A stretch of DNA of 64,000 bases from a virus. The notes beneath the pieces are model-generated. The model did no database searches, was not told where the DNA came from, and saw only the letters and a program-made list of their open reading frames with translations. The DNA lies in IMG/VR virus record IMGVR_UViG_3300044673_000097, positions 21,380 to 85,379 of that record. One strand, 5' to 3'. Below, one piece after another: positions 24,927 to 32,236 of the stretch (its first letter is position 1; each line of letters begins with the position of its first letter). The position numbers were made by a program, and so were the translations under genes.

Positions 24927-26380
24927 TCGTCTTCTCCATCGCCCTCGTCGGGCTGGGTTGAATCGTCCTTCGCGTCGGTGGAGTCGCCCTCCATGTCGGG
25001 CATCACCGGCGGGGTATCGCTCGCAGGCTCATCCGGTTCGACAGGCTCGGGCTCGTCGTCCTCCGGGTCCTTCTCGACGGGCGCCACATAGGCCACGGCC
25101 GTGCCGTCCTTGCTCATCACCACGTCGCCGGGGACAGCGTGCGGGATTCCGAATCGCTCGGACGCCCACACCGTCGGGACCGGCACGCCCTTGTCGACGA
25201 GCCCCGTCACCGTCTCCATCGCCAGCTTGTCGTCTTCCGCCGGCTCCACCTTCGTGTGGTAGGTCGGCAGGTACTTGTCAGCCGCAGCTCGACCGAAGTT
25301 CAGAATCACGAGCGGTCGCACAACGAACTGCTGAACAGCCTCGTCCCACGCGCGCCCATCGACGCAGATGATCTCGTCCTGATCCTTGCTCTGCGTCTCG
25401 GCCTGCGCACCCTCGCCGCGCTTGCTCGTGCCCGTGGTCAAGTGACCGCCGAGCACGGCCTCGGATTCCTGCGCGTCGCACAGGTCAATCAGGCCCGTGT
25501 GCGGCGTGTTCGATCCAGCCGTCCCGGATTGCGAGCCCTGCCCTTTGAAGGACAGCGAGAATGCGTCCGAATGGGCGACGGCGCCGAGGCCCGATGCGAC
25601 CTTCTGCGCCACGCCATGCGCGTCTTCGATGTCCTGCGCTGAGGCAGTCGTGGAGTTGCCGCTCTTCCACTCGACATCGACGAGCGACTTGCCGCGCGAC
25701 TCGACGAACACCATCATGTCGCGCCACGCGAACCTCTTGAACCCCATCGGGTAGGCGATGATTCGCCCGAGGCCTTCGCGCGTCGGGTATTCGTCCGCGA
25801 GCTTCGGCTCGAAGATGAAGAACTTCCCCTCCCACTGCGGGTCGCCGGGGAAGACGCCCGTCGAATTGCCGTAGCCGTCGCCCACGTACAGGCGGAACTG
25901 CTCGTCGTAGTCCAGCCGACGGTTGTGGATGAACTCGAGTCGGTCGATCAGCCAATCGCCATTGGTGCGCCGCCAGATGAGTTCCCGCGCGGAGACGCCG
26001 TAGAAGGTGCCCCACAGGAGCCCGCGGCAATGCGTCTGCCAATTCGGGATCTGCGCGATGGCCTCCCGTACGAACTGCGCGACCAGCTCTGCGCCTGCGC
26101 GGTCAGCCTCGTTGTCCTCCCCGAACTTCGCCGGCAGAATATCGAAAGGCTTGTTCGCGACAGACGAGAAGCGCTTGGACAGCACCGAGAACGCGTGCGG
26201 GTCGCCTTCGAGAAGCTCCCGCAATACGTCGACGTACGTCTGCCGATCGCCCTGCTCGGCGTACCGCATGGCCGAACCGATTGCGGCCACCGTCGCCCTC
26301 GCGCCGTAGTGCACAGGGAACCGATCGTTCGGGTCCGGGCGCACATATTGGCGCTCGAGCTGTGCGAGGCGGATGGGCAT
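24923..26380 (-). CDS. Portal protein, Mu gp29/DUF935-like
   Basis: This 485-residue protein follows the large terminase. It includes the DUF935-type features DVLRELLEGDPHAFSVLSKR (helix), VANKPFDILPA, LLWGTFYGVSARELIW (family 'a..yGys..Ei.w'), RRLDYDEQFRLYV, KFFIFEPKL and the YPMGFKRFAWRDMMVFVE segment. The C-terminal 50 residues are acidic and Pro-rich. Portals form the dodecameric DNA entry vertex. Confidence 0.9.
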   Translation of the reverse strand: MPIRLAQLERQYVRPDPNDRFPVHYGARATVAAIGSAMRYAEQGDRQTYVDVLRELLEGDPHAFSVLSKRFSSVANKPFDILPAKFGEDNEADRAGAELVAQFVREAIAQIPNWQTHCRGLLWGTFYGVSARELIWRRTNGDWLIDRLEFIHNRRLDYDEQFRLYVGDGYGNSTGVFPGDPQWEGKFFIFEPKLADEYPTREGLGRIIAYPMGFKRFAWRDMMVFVESRGKSLVDVEWKSGNSTTASAQDIEDAHGVAQKVASGLGAVAHSDAFSLSFKGQGSQSGTAGSNTPHTGLIDLCDAQESEAVLGGHLTTGTSKRGEGAQAETQSKDQDEIICVDGRAWDEAVQQFVVRPLVILNFGRAAADKYLPTYHTKVEPAEDDKLAMETVTGLVDKGVPVPTVWASERFGIPHAVPGDVVMSKDGTAVAYVAPVEKDPEDDEPEPVEPDEPASDTPPVMPDMEGDSTDAKDDSTQPDEGDGEDE

Positions 26381-26389
26381 GGTGTTCGG

Positions 26390-27763
26390 CTATTCGTCGT
26401 CAAAGCAGCTTGTGCGAGCGAAGGTTGAGGCGCGGGATTGGGGCGCCTGCTGAGGGCCGATCATCAGGAACGTCAGCCCCCACACGAGCGCGTCGACGCG
26501 GTCTGGTGAGCCGTCATCGTTGACGGGGTCCCATGCGCACATCTGGTCTTCGAGCTTGGCGAGCACTCCGACGTGGTGCACCCTGCCTTGCTCGTAGAGC
26601 GCCGAGATGGGCTCGGCTCGCGTCATCTTCCCGCGACTCGCGTGCACGCCCTCATACGGGATCGTGTTGCGCGCCGTCCGCACGTTGGACTCGACGAGGT
26701 CGCCGCCGTTGTTCGTCTCGCCGATGACCTTGTCGGCCCTGTGCGAATCGAATGCGGCAACGGCTCGAGCGGCCCATTGCGCCGGGGGAAAGATTCCGGA
26801 CTTGTCGTCGAGCACGTAGGCGTGGCCGTCGATGCCGAGGCCCACAACCACGATGCCCGTTTCGTTGCTCTTCGGGTTCGCCGTGACCGCCGGGTCGATC
26901 GCTACGACCACCCTGCGCAGCTCTGGCGCCGTCGCAACCCTGAGCGCGTCAATCCGTGGCCGTTGCCACAGCGCGCCGGGATTGTCTTCGAGCACCTCGG
27001 CCTGAAGCTCCTGCCTGCCGAGTCGCGTCCCCTCGTACTGCCGGATGATGGCATCGAAGAACGCGGGCGCCAGGTTCGATCGATTCTCGTAGGTCGTGCC
27101 GCGCGTCACCGCAACGTCATTGCCGTTGCGAGCGAGCAGCGCCTTGACCAACGGAATCGGCCGGGGGGTCGTCGTGACGATTCCCTGCGGCGTGGCCCCC
27201 AATCGGAAGCCGAGTTGCAATTGCGTCCACGCGTCGGGATAGCGCCATGACGCCAACTCTTCGGCCCAGAACGCGTCGCACTGCTTGCCGCGGAATCGGT
27301 CTGGCTTCTCGGCACTGATGCACAATGCCTTCGCGCCGTTCGGCCATTCGACGCGGCCACGATTCGCCACGTACGTCGGCTTGCACCATGGCGAGGCAGT
27401 CGCGAGAATCCCCGACTCGCCTTCGATCATGATGTCGCGCAGGTCGTCCGCAGTCGGCGCGGCGAGAATGATTCTCTTCGCCTTGCCCGTCTCGACCTTC
27501 TCGCGAATCCACTCAGCACCGCACCGGGTCTTGCCGAATCCTCGACCTGCGAGAATCAGCCAGATGACCCACTGCCAATCCGGCGCAATCTGCTTGGGTC
27601 GGGCAATCAGCCCGCGCCAATCGTACAGGAGCGAACGCGCGACAGCTTCAGGCAGGCTCGCCAGAATCTCCGCCCGCTGGTTCGCCGTCAGGCTTTCCAG
27701 CAAGCGCCGCAATTCGCTCGGCGAGCATGCTTCGGGCATCTTCGATGGGGATGGCGCCACCAT
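26390..27763 (-). CDS. Terminase large subunit / DNA packaging ATPase-nuclease
   Basis: The 457-residue protein has Walker A GRGFGKTR (residues 73-80), Walker B/catalytic CDAFWAEELA (about 164-173) and a motif III-like TTTPRP, then the RNase H-like nuclease with VVVAIDPAVTANPKSNET and a later VDALVWGL. This matches the DNA-packaging family of Mu gp28-like/COG5323 terminases. The start at 27763 overlaps the small-terminase gene by 116 bases and has AGGAAG 13-17 bases upstream; M9 at 27739 is an alternative. Confidence 0.93.
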   Translation of the reverse strand: MVAPSPSKMPEACSPSELRRLLESLTANQRAEILASLPEAVARSLLYDWRGLIARPKQIAPDWQWVIWLILAGRGFGKTRCGAEWIREKVETGKAKRIILAAPTADDLRDIMIEGESGILATASPWCKPTYVANRGRVEWPNGAKALCISAEKPDRFRGKQCDAFWAEELASWRYPDAWTQLQLGFRLGATPQGIVTTTPRPIPLVKALLARNGNDVAVTRGTTYENRSNLAPAFFDAIIRQYEGTRLGRQELQAEVLEDNPGALWQRPRIDALRVATAPELRRVVVAIDPAVTANPKSNETGIVVVGLGIDGHAYVLDDKSGIFPPAQWAARAVAAFDSHRADKVIGETNNGGDLVESNVRTARNTIPYEGVHASRGKMTRAEPISALYEQGRVHHVGVLAKLEDQMCAWDPVNDDGSPDRVDALVWGLTFLMIGPQQAPQSRASTFARTSCFDDE

Positions 27764-28127
27764 CGGGGCCGCTCACTTCCTGTTTCGTCGGGGCGTCGAG
27801 CCCGAGCAACTTCGCTCGTCGCTCCATGATCTTCAGGGCCGTCTCGATCTTGCGCGCATCGCCCTTGTCGATGTCTTCGCGCATCGCGACGAGCATGCCG
27901 TCGAGCCGCTCCAATTCGATCTGGCGCAACTCGGCAGCCTTCTCGGCGGATTCCGCTTGCAGCTTCGCGAGTTCATCGGACACGAGCTTGTAGGCCCATC
28001 CGACACTGCAGCCCATCTCGGCGGCGATGTCCCGATACGACAGCCCCTTGACCCGAAGCGCGAATGCCCGCGTGGTCTGCTCTGCAACGGTGCAGGCATT
28101 CGGGGTAGTGGCGTTTTTGTCGGGCAT
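27648..28127 (-). CDS. Small terminase-like DNA-binding protein
   Basis: The 159-residue protein carries an N-terminal helix-turn-helix (GLSYRDIAAEMGCSVGWAYK, residues 28-47) followed by a long coiled coil (LQAESAEKAAELRQIELERL) and a Gly/Pro-rich C-terminus. This is the layout of small terminases that recognise pac/cos. It overlaps the start of the large terminase. A palindrome (CGCCGT-CT-ACGGCG) lies a few bases upstream of the ATG. The DNA site it would bind is unknown. Confidence 0.75.
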   Translation of the reverse strand: MPDKNATTPNACTVAEQTTRAFALRVKGLSYRDIAAEMGCSVGWAYKLVSDELAKLQAESAEKAAELRQIELERLDGMLVAMREDIDKGDARKIETALKIMERRAKLLGLDAPTKQEVSGPDGGAIPIEDARSMLAERIAALAGKPDGEPAGGDSGEPA

Positions 28128-28545
28128 TGTTCACGCCGTAGACGGCGTTCATAGTGACTCCCGCCCTCAAACCCCAGCACCGGGCCGGGATTGGTAGCGA
28201 GAGTCGAACCAAAAGCCCGCCGAGAGAGCGCATCGTCGAGAGGCGCGGCGGGATGACAGGAAGGCCCCGCCAGCGATTAGACCAGCGAGGCAGGCATCGC
28301 GAATCCGCGTGTGGAGGCGGACTCCCCGGCGTGCGCGAAACGCGCTCGGCGTGCTGCGGGGCCTTGAAGAGCAGCCCCGAGGATTTGCAGACCGGGAGGT
28401 ATCGGTCGCGGGTGCCGGGGCAGTCCACCCGTGGGCGAGCAAGGGGAGTCGCACCGAGAGACTTTGGCTACGCGTCGAGCGTAGGCGTCCTGTGGAGTTG
28501 CCGAACAATTCGTAACGCGCAAGTCTTCTACCTCGCGTGCGCGCG
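28128..28545 (-). other. 418-base non-coding region upstream of terminase (candidate late promoter/packaging site)
   Basis: No open frame in this stretch resembles a protein on either strand. It contains a CTACGC-GTCGA-GCGTAG inverted repeat at 28468-28484 and a CGCCGT-AG-ACGGCG palindrome just before the small terminase start. Regions between the last early gene and the terminase usually hold the late promoter and the cos/pac site; I see no convincing -35/-10 pair. Confidence 0.5.
28133..28146 (-). promoter_or_regulatory. Palindrome just upstream of small terminase
   Basis: CGCCGTCTACGGCG is a perfect 6-bp inverted repeat with a 2-base spacer, ending a few bases before the terminase ATG and covering the place where a ribosome binding site would be expected; no SD is otherwise visible. 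It could be an operator or a structure that limits terminase translation. Confidence 0.4.
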
Positions 28546-28959
28546 CTAACTAACTTCCGACGCGGCAGCGTCGTCCGATCCATTCCGGGCCTTCCTCGCT
28601 CGGTAAGCCTTCTGCTTGCACGACGGCTTGCAGTATTCCGCCACCCTCCCCGGCCGATCGTGCCGAACCCTGTCGAGCGGGTTGCCGCACCCTTTGCACG
28701 TGACGTGCTCGACAACGATCGCGTCACTGCGGTTCTTCTTCAGCGCGTGGCGCTCGCGGTCTTTCCTGGCTTGGTCGTCCCGCGCGATGTGGGCGTGCAT
28801 CTCGATTCTCGCCGCCCCAGACACGGCTTCGAAGTCCTCCCGGCATGGGCTCGCCGGGACGTTGTCATCGGCGTGCTCGGTGATCTCGGCGAACATGCAG
28901 TTGACCTCCGCCCACCGAACGAACTCCCTGTCGAGCGCGGTCATCGCTTTCGGATTCAT
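28546..28959 (-). CDS. Small zinc-finger protein (CPSCKQKAYR type)
   Basis: The 137-residue protein has an acidic helical first half and a C-terminal zinc ribbon: CKGCGNPLDR near residues 88-97, then YCKPSCKQKAYRARKAR. This small ribbon, usually written C-x2-C ... yC.psCrqkayR, occurs in many phage proteins encoded near terminase genes. Its ATG overlaps the end of the next gene (ATGA). A nucleic-acid-binding role is inferred. Confidence 0.7.
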   Translation of the reverse strand: MNPKAMTALDREFVRWAEVNCMFAEITEHADDNVPASPCREDFEAVSGAARIEMHAHIARDDQARKDRERHALKKNRSDAIVVEHVTCKGCGNPLDRVRHDRPGRVAEYCKPSCKQKAYRARKARNGSDDAAASEVS

Positions 28960-29603
28960 GCCGCCACCTGCTTCGATGCCGTCCGATACGATGCGAGCGC
29001 GCGCTCGAGCTGCTCCTGTGCCTCGACGACGATCGCGGCGAGCACCTCCCGGCCATCATCGGACGTGGCGAGGAACAAGAGCCAGTCGCGCACCGTCGAT
29101 CGCCCATGGACCGGCGGCTTGCGCTTGGGCTTGATCATCGGCTTCGATCGCTCACGATGCCCGATGGCTTGGCGCTTCTCGAGATCGGCGCGGCGGCGTT
29201 CCCATGCCTTGCGGCTTTCCGATGACGCTTTGAGGTGGGAAGAGATGGCGCCCTTCTGCGCGCAGGCAAGCGACAACGAGACGGCGCCGTTGCCCATCGT
29301 CACCACGTCGCCGAATTGCAACTCCAAGATCTTGCGGTCGTGCGCTGACACGAGAGCAAGGCGGGCATGAATCTCGCGAGCTCGTTCCCACGATGCGAGG
29401 CGCTCGTCGGTGGCGCCGTCGTCGCGGGTGCCTTGTCGGGTTTCGTGGGGGTGGATTTGGCCTTCCTGCGCCGGGCCACACAGGGCCATTCGGTGCATGG
29501 CGGACTCGAATCCGCTGAAGGTTGAGCGGCATCCGCAGGCGGCTTCGGCCTGCTGGAAGTACCAGCCGAGATCTACAATCGCTGTCGAAGTGTCCCAATC
29601 CAT
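28956..29603 (-). CDS. Helical protein, possible late transcription regulator
   Basis: The 215-residue protein starts MDWDTSTAIVDLGWYFQQAE with GGGGAGGTG upstream as a strong SD. The segment ASWERAREIHARLALVSAHD then RKILELQFGD (about residues 70-99) resembles the helix-helix before the DNA-binding part of phage late regulators (ArpU/RinA/antitermination-type 'r...l..L....r.il.l.yg.'). Basic residues follow (PMIKPKRKPPVHGRS). Its place just before the late region fits such a role. The family identity is not certain. Confidence 0.45.
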   Translation of the reverse strand: MDWDTSTAIVDLGWYFQQAEAACGCRSTFSGFESAMHRMALCGPAQEGQIHPHETRQGTRDDGATDERLASWERAREIHARLALVSAHDRKILELQFGDVVTMGNGAVSLSLACAQKGAISSHLKASSESRKAWERRRADLEKRQAIGHRERSKPMIKPKRKPPVHGRSTVRDWLLFLATSDDGREVLAAIVVEAQEQLERALASYRTASKQVAA

Positions 29604-29780
29604 CTTGCCACCTCCCCGGATCCCGTCCGGAGTTTTCGCTTGCCTTCCCGCTTTCGGTCGGGCACGCTTTCTGTGGCAGCGGGGGACGCTGCGGATTGTC
29701 GAGGGCCACTCTTGGCGGGGTGGCCTTCTCGCTATTTCGTCATCCTATTCCACCCGGCGGCAATCGCCTTGTCAGTCATC
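29604..29780 (-). other. Non-coding stretch downstream of the CRISPR-like array
   Basis: This 177-base stretch lies between the last repeat and the start of the 215-residue regulator-like gene. It contains a CCCG-8-CGGG inverted repeat (about 29648-29663). No protein-like frame is visible, and I see no clear promoter for the downstream gene. Confidence 0.4.
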
Positions 29781-29953
29781 CTGCATCCAATCCAAGGCCG
29801 CGCATTGCAGCGACACCGCGCGGGAGTCAATCCGCCTGAGGCTCGCACTGCATCCCATAACCTTCCCACCGTGCATTGCAGCATCGACCCAGCGACCTGC
29901 GCAGCGGCGTCTCGTTCCTGCACCCCATGGCGCTCCCGCACACGCATTGCTGC
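29781..29953 (-). CRISPR. CRISPR-like mini-array: three imperfect repeats, two spacers (71-bp pitch)
   Basis: On the minus strand three units start GCWGCAATGC and end in ...GGRTGCAG: DR1 29953-29918 (36 nt), DR2 29882-29848 (35 nt), DR3 29811-29781 (31 nt). They are separated by unrelated sequences of 35 and 36 nt, and unit starts are exactly 71 bases apart. DR1 and DR2 share ATGGGRTGCAG at the 3' end. Each has terminal inverted words (CTGCA/TGCAG), the layout of type V-F repeats (GTTGCA...ATGCAAC). The repeats are diverged, and 71 is not a multiple of 3, so they are not coding repeats. The array is downstream of the Cas12f-like gene and on its strand. Confidence 0.6.
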
Positions 29954-29959
29954 GGGTGT

Positions 29960-30140
29960 CGTAGGACGCACGCGGTTCCAATGCGTTGCGAGATGGTCTG
30001 CGAGCGGTACTGATCCGCGACCCGTTGCCGGACCGCTTGGCTGTGGACCGCTCGCGGGTTGGCGAGCCAAACGCCTTTGGGCATTGCAGTATGCCCACGA
30101 TGCCCCGCCAGACGAACAGATTGTGCAGGGCTTCGTCATC
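29960..30140 (-). ncRNA. tracrRNA-like region beside the array (candidate)
   Basis: On the minus strand GGGCAT-ACTGCA-ATGCCC (30096-30079) is a perfect 6-bp hairpin whose 6-base loop is complementary to the TGCAGT at the 3' end of DR2. Type V-F tracrRNAs (for example the Un1Cas12f1 one) have the same design, a GC-rich hairpin with a UUGCAU loop that pairs with the AUGCAA end of the repeat. Further small inverted repeats (TTGG-CTCG-CCAA) follow before the first repeat. RNA boundaries are unknown. Confidence 0.45.
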
Positions 30141-30144
30141 GAAT

Positions 30145-30729
30145 TCACGCCGCAGGCTTGTGGAGCAATCCGTTGAGACGCTCGATCTCCGCCTTGAGTT
30201 CCCCGTTCTCCCTCTCGAGTTCCTTGACCCTCTCCTTGAGCCTTTCGACCTCCGATTGCTCCCGCGCTTCCTTGCGCACGGCCTTGACTTCCTGGCACGG
30301 CTTGCGCGCTTCGGGCGCAACGTCGCGTACGATCTGGCGGACCTTCGGCAATCCAGGCGAGCACCCTTCCTTGTCGATGTGGTGCTTGATTGCGGCGACC
30401 AGTTCCGCCTTGCGGGCGGGAGTCGATACCACAGCGGGATGAATCATCGCATGCGCCGCATCGGGGCCGACCAACTTCGCCACCTCGATTCCGTATTCGT
30501 CGATCTGCCTGCACACGTGGTTGTACTGGTGCAGACCGATCACGTTCGGAAACTCGCGCGTCAGGAATGCTGAGAACGTGGCGTGCTGCCCGAGCTTCCA
30601 CGTGCCCTCTTCCTCGATTGCCCGGAGCTGCACAAACACGTCAACGCCTGCGCTGTGCCACGTTGCCAGCAGCCCACGGACGCGATCGACAATCCCCTTG
30701 TACGCTCGCTCGTCGCTCTTCTTGCTCAT
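30145..30729 (-). CDS. Helical DNA-binding-like protein with C-terminal coiled coil, partner of the Cas12f-like gene
   Basis: The 194-residue protein starts MSKKSDERAYKGIVDRVRGL at an ATG that overlaps the Cas12f-like stop (ATGA). Residues 35-75 (GTWKLGQHATFSAFLTREF then IGLHQYNHVCRQIDEYG) resemble the helical 'lG..tFe.y......s...ay..i....' modules of ParB/HTH-like proteins. Residues 150-190 are a leucine-zipper-like coiled coil (VERLKERVKELERENGELKA). Translational coupling to the effector makes a joint function likely. I do not recognise the family. Confidence 0.6.
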   Translation of the reverse strand: MSKKSDERAYKGIVDRVRGLLATWHSAGVDVFVQLRAIEEEGTWKLGQHATFSAFLTREFPNVIGLHQYNHVCRQIDEYGIEVAKLVGPDAAHAMIHPAVVSTPARKAELVAAIKHHIDKEGCSPGLPKVRQIVRDVAPEARKPCQEVKAVRKEAREQSEVERLKERVKELERENGELKAEIERLNGLLHKPAA

Positions 30730-32231
30730 TGCACGACCTCCTGTTGCGGCGCCGTGAGCGCCTTGGTAACCCGGCCCTTCGTCTTCGCCTTGACCTTCTC
30801 TGCCACCTTGCCCGTGACCCCAGCGTGCCCCGCCTTCGCGAGCGCGTTGACGCATGCAACGATGTCGCGGTGTGCCTGGTGCTCGCACTTCTGGCACTTG
30901 AACCGCTTGACCACTTCGGAGCGCGTGAACCGTCGCCCGTGGTATTCGATCACCTCGACCCGCTGCGTGGCATCGAACAGATTTCCGGGGTCGGCATACC
31001 CGCACGCTGGGCACGTCTGCGAATCATACGCGACGTTCTTGATCTCGACTCGAACGCCGCGCTGCTTGCCCTCCCGATCGACGGCTTGCGCGAGTTCGTA
31101 GAACGGGAAGCTGTGAATCATGCGCCGCACTTCCTCGTGCGCCTCTCCTCCGGTCTTGCGCTCGAATCCTTCGCGCGAGTCCGTCATGTCCGGCCACAGC
31201 AGCAGCCCGACATTGTGAGCAAGGCACCACGCGATTGCGCCCGCCGCAATCTGTCGGATGCGCGTAGTCACGAACCGGGACTCCGCGTCCTCGAGATTCG
31301 TCACCGGGCGCATTCGGCGTTTGACCCCGTGGCCCTTGGACCCGCTGCCCATCGTGTTGATGCACCGCTGGATTGATGCGCGACGGTGCGCGAATCGTTG
31401 CCTCGCGACCACGATGTCTTCGCCGGACACGTTGTGCTCGAAGCCGTCCGCTGTGACGATCTGGACGAACCTCGACACGCCGATGTGCGCAGCGGCCACG
31501 CCCGTGGAGGTCACTTCTGCGACAGGCTCGCCAGACCATGAGATGAGGGCGAACCACTTTCGGCGGTTCTCGTCGTAGGAGATTCCCACGCGCCCGAGTT
31601 TCACCTCGCCCGAGACGAGCTTGCGCCACATTGCCTCGCCGTTCTTTCCGCACGGCGCGACGATGACGCGCGTGGCCTTCTTGCCTGCGCCCAACAGCGG
31701 GACGGTGAGCACGGCACGCGACGGCGGCCCCTCGACTTCGCATGAACGCGAGCGGGCGTAGAATGCGGCGGACGCGTGCCACGACGGGAACGATGCCCGG
31801 TTCGCGAGCAGGTCTTTCAGGTGCTCACCCGTGAACCGGGAGGCAATGTTGTCCATCGTCTCGGCCGTCCAGTATTCGGTCACGTGGACGAAAGCATCTT
31901 CCGGCATCGGGCGCGATTGGCGCTTCGGCTTCTCCCGCTCGGATTGCTCACGAGCAAGCGCCGTCGCCATCTCGTCATTCCACATGCGCTGCAACACCGG
32001 GCCGATCTTCCCGGTGAAGGCGTACTTTGCGGAGTTCCTGTCGTCGGCGCGTCGCTTGAACGCGTCGAGCATCGCCACGGCTTCGGGATACAGCTCACGC
32101 ATGGCCCGATTGAGCGCGGGACCGAGCGTCATGCGCATGGCACGAAGGCGAGGACCAACGTCATCCCACGACGCAAGCTCGGGCTTGACGATTTCGACCT
32201 TCAGCGTTCCGGCTAGCGTCTTGGATTCCAA
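30726..32231 (-). CDS. Cas12f-like (type V-F/TnpB family) effector, predicted nuclease-dead
   Basis: The 501-residue protein starts at a TTG with GGAGGTG six bases upstream. Its N-terminus, KVEIVKPELASWDDVG then LR...ALNRA (residues 11-43), parallels that of Cas12f (EIVKP...W..FG..LR...ALNKA). LVSGEVKLGRVGISYDENRR and KWFALISW (205-232) match the Cas12f WED/bridge region. The zinc finger CPAC (407-410) and CQKC (446-449) is intact. The RuvC triad is broken: RuvC-I has AAAHIGV (His249 for Asp) and RuvC-II has LLLWPDM (Pro347 for Glu); RuvC-III HRDIVAC keeps Asp456. Dead relatives (TldR, dCas12f) act as RNA-guided DNA binders, so target repression or activation rather than cutting is expected. 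Confidence 0.8.
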   Translation of the reverse strand: MESKTLAGTLKVEIVKPELASWDDVGPRLRAMRMTLGPALNRAMRELYPEAVAMLDAFKRRADDRNSAKYAFTGKIGPVLQRMWNDEMATALAREQSEREKPKRQSRPMPEDAFVHVTEYWTAETMDNIASRFTGEHLKDLLANRASFPSWHASAAFYARSRSCEVEGPPSRAVLTVPLLGAGKKATRVIVAPCGKNGEAMWRKLVSGEVKLGRVGISYDENRRKWFALISWSGEPVAEVTSTGVAAAHIGVSRFVQIVTADGFEHNVSGEDIVVARQRFAHRRASIQRCINTMGSGSKGHGVKRRMRPVTNLEDAESRFVTTRIRQIAAGAIAWCLAHNVGLLLWPDMTDSREGFERKTGGEAHEEVRRMIHSFPFYELAQAVDREGKQRGVRVEIKNVAYDSQTCPACGYADPGNLFDATQRVEVIEYHGRRFTRSEVVKRFKCQKCEHQAHRDIVACVNALAKAGHAGVTGKVAEKVKAKTKGRVTKALTAPQQEVVQ

Positions 32232-32236
32232 CTGTC

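Noticed and set aside
21-28127. Transposable (Mu) phage identity
   Set aside because: Virion genes are Mu-like, but no transposase A/B genes are visible and the replication genes are of a different kind.
28190-28225. tRNA-like GGTTCGACTC word upstream of terminase
   Set aside because: The 5-base stem flanking the would-be T-loop does not pair and no acceptor partner is found.
28956-29603. Possible sigma factor next to the dead Cas12f (as in dCas12f-sigma systems)
   Set aside because: Only one helix resembles region 4 (RKILELQFGD); no region 2 pattern is seen, so called only as a possible regulator.
29732-30139. A 135-aa open frame starting MTKPCTICSSGGASWAYC 5 bases after the coiled-coil gene stop, covering the tracr-like hairpin and array
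   Set aside because: No ribosome binding site, Arg/Ala/Gln-rich composition beyond the first 20 residues, and DNA repeats of 71 bp that change frame each time; non-coding RNA is a better explanation, though translation is not excluded.
31024-31782. Long Arg-rich minus-strand frame inside the Cas12f-like gene
   Set aside because: Shadow of the effector frame with no protein character.
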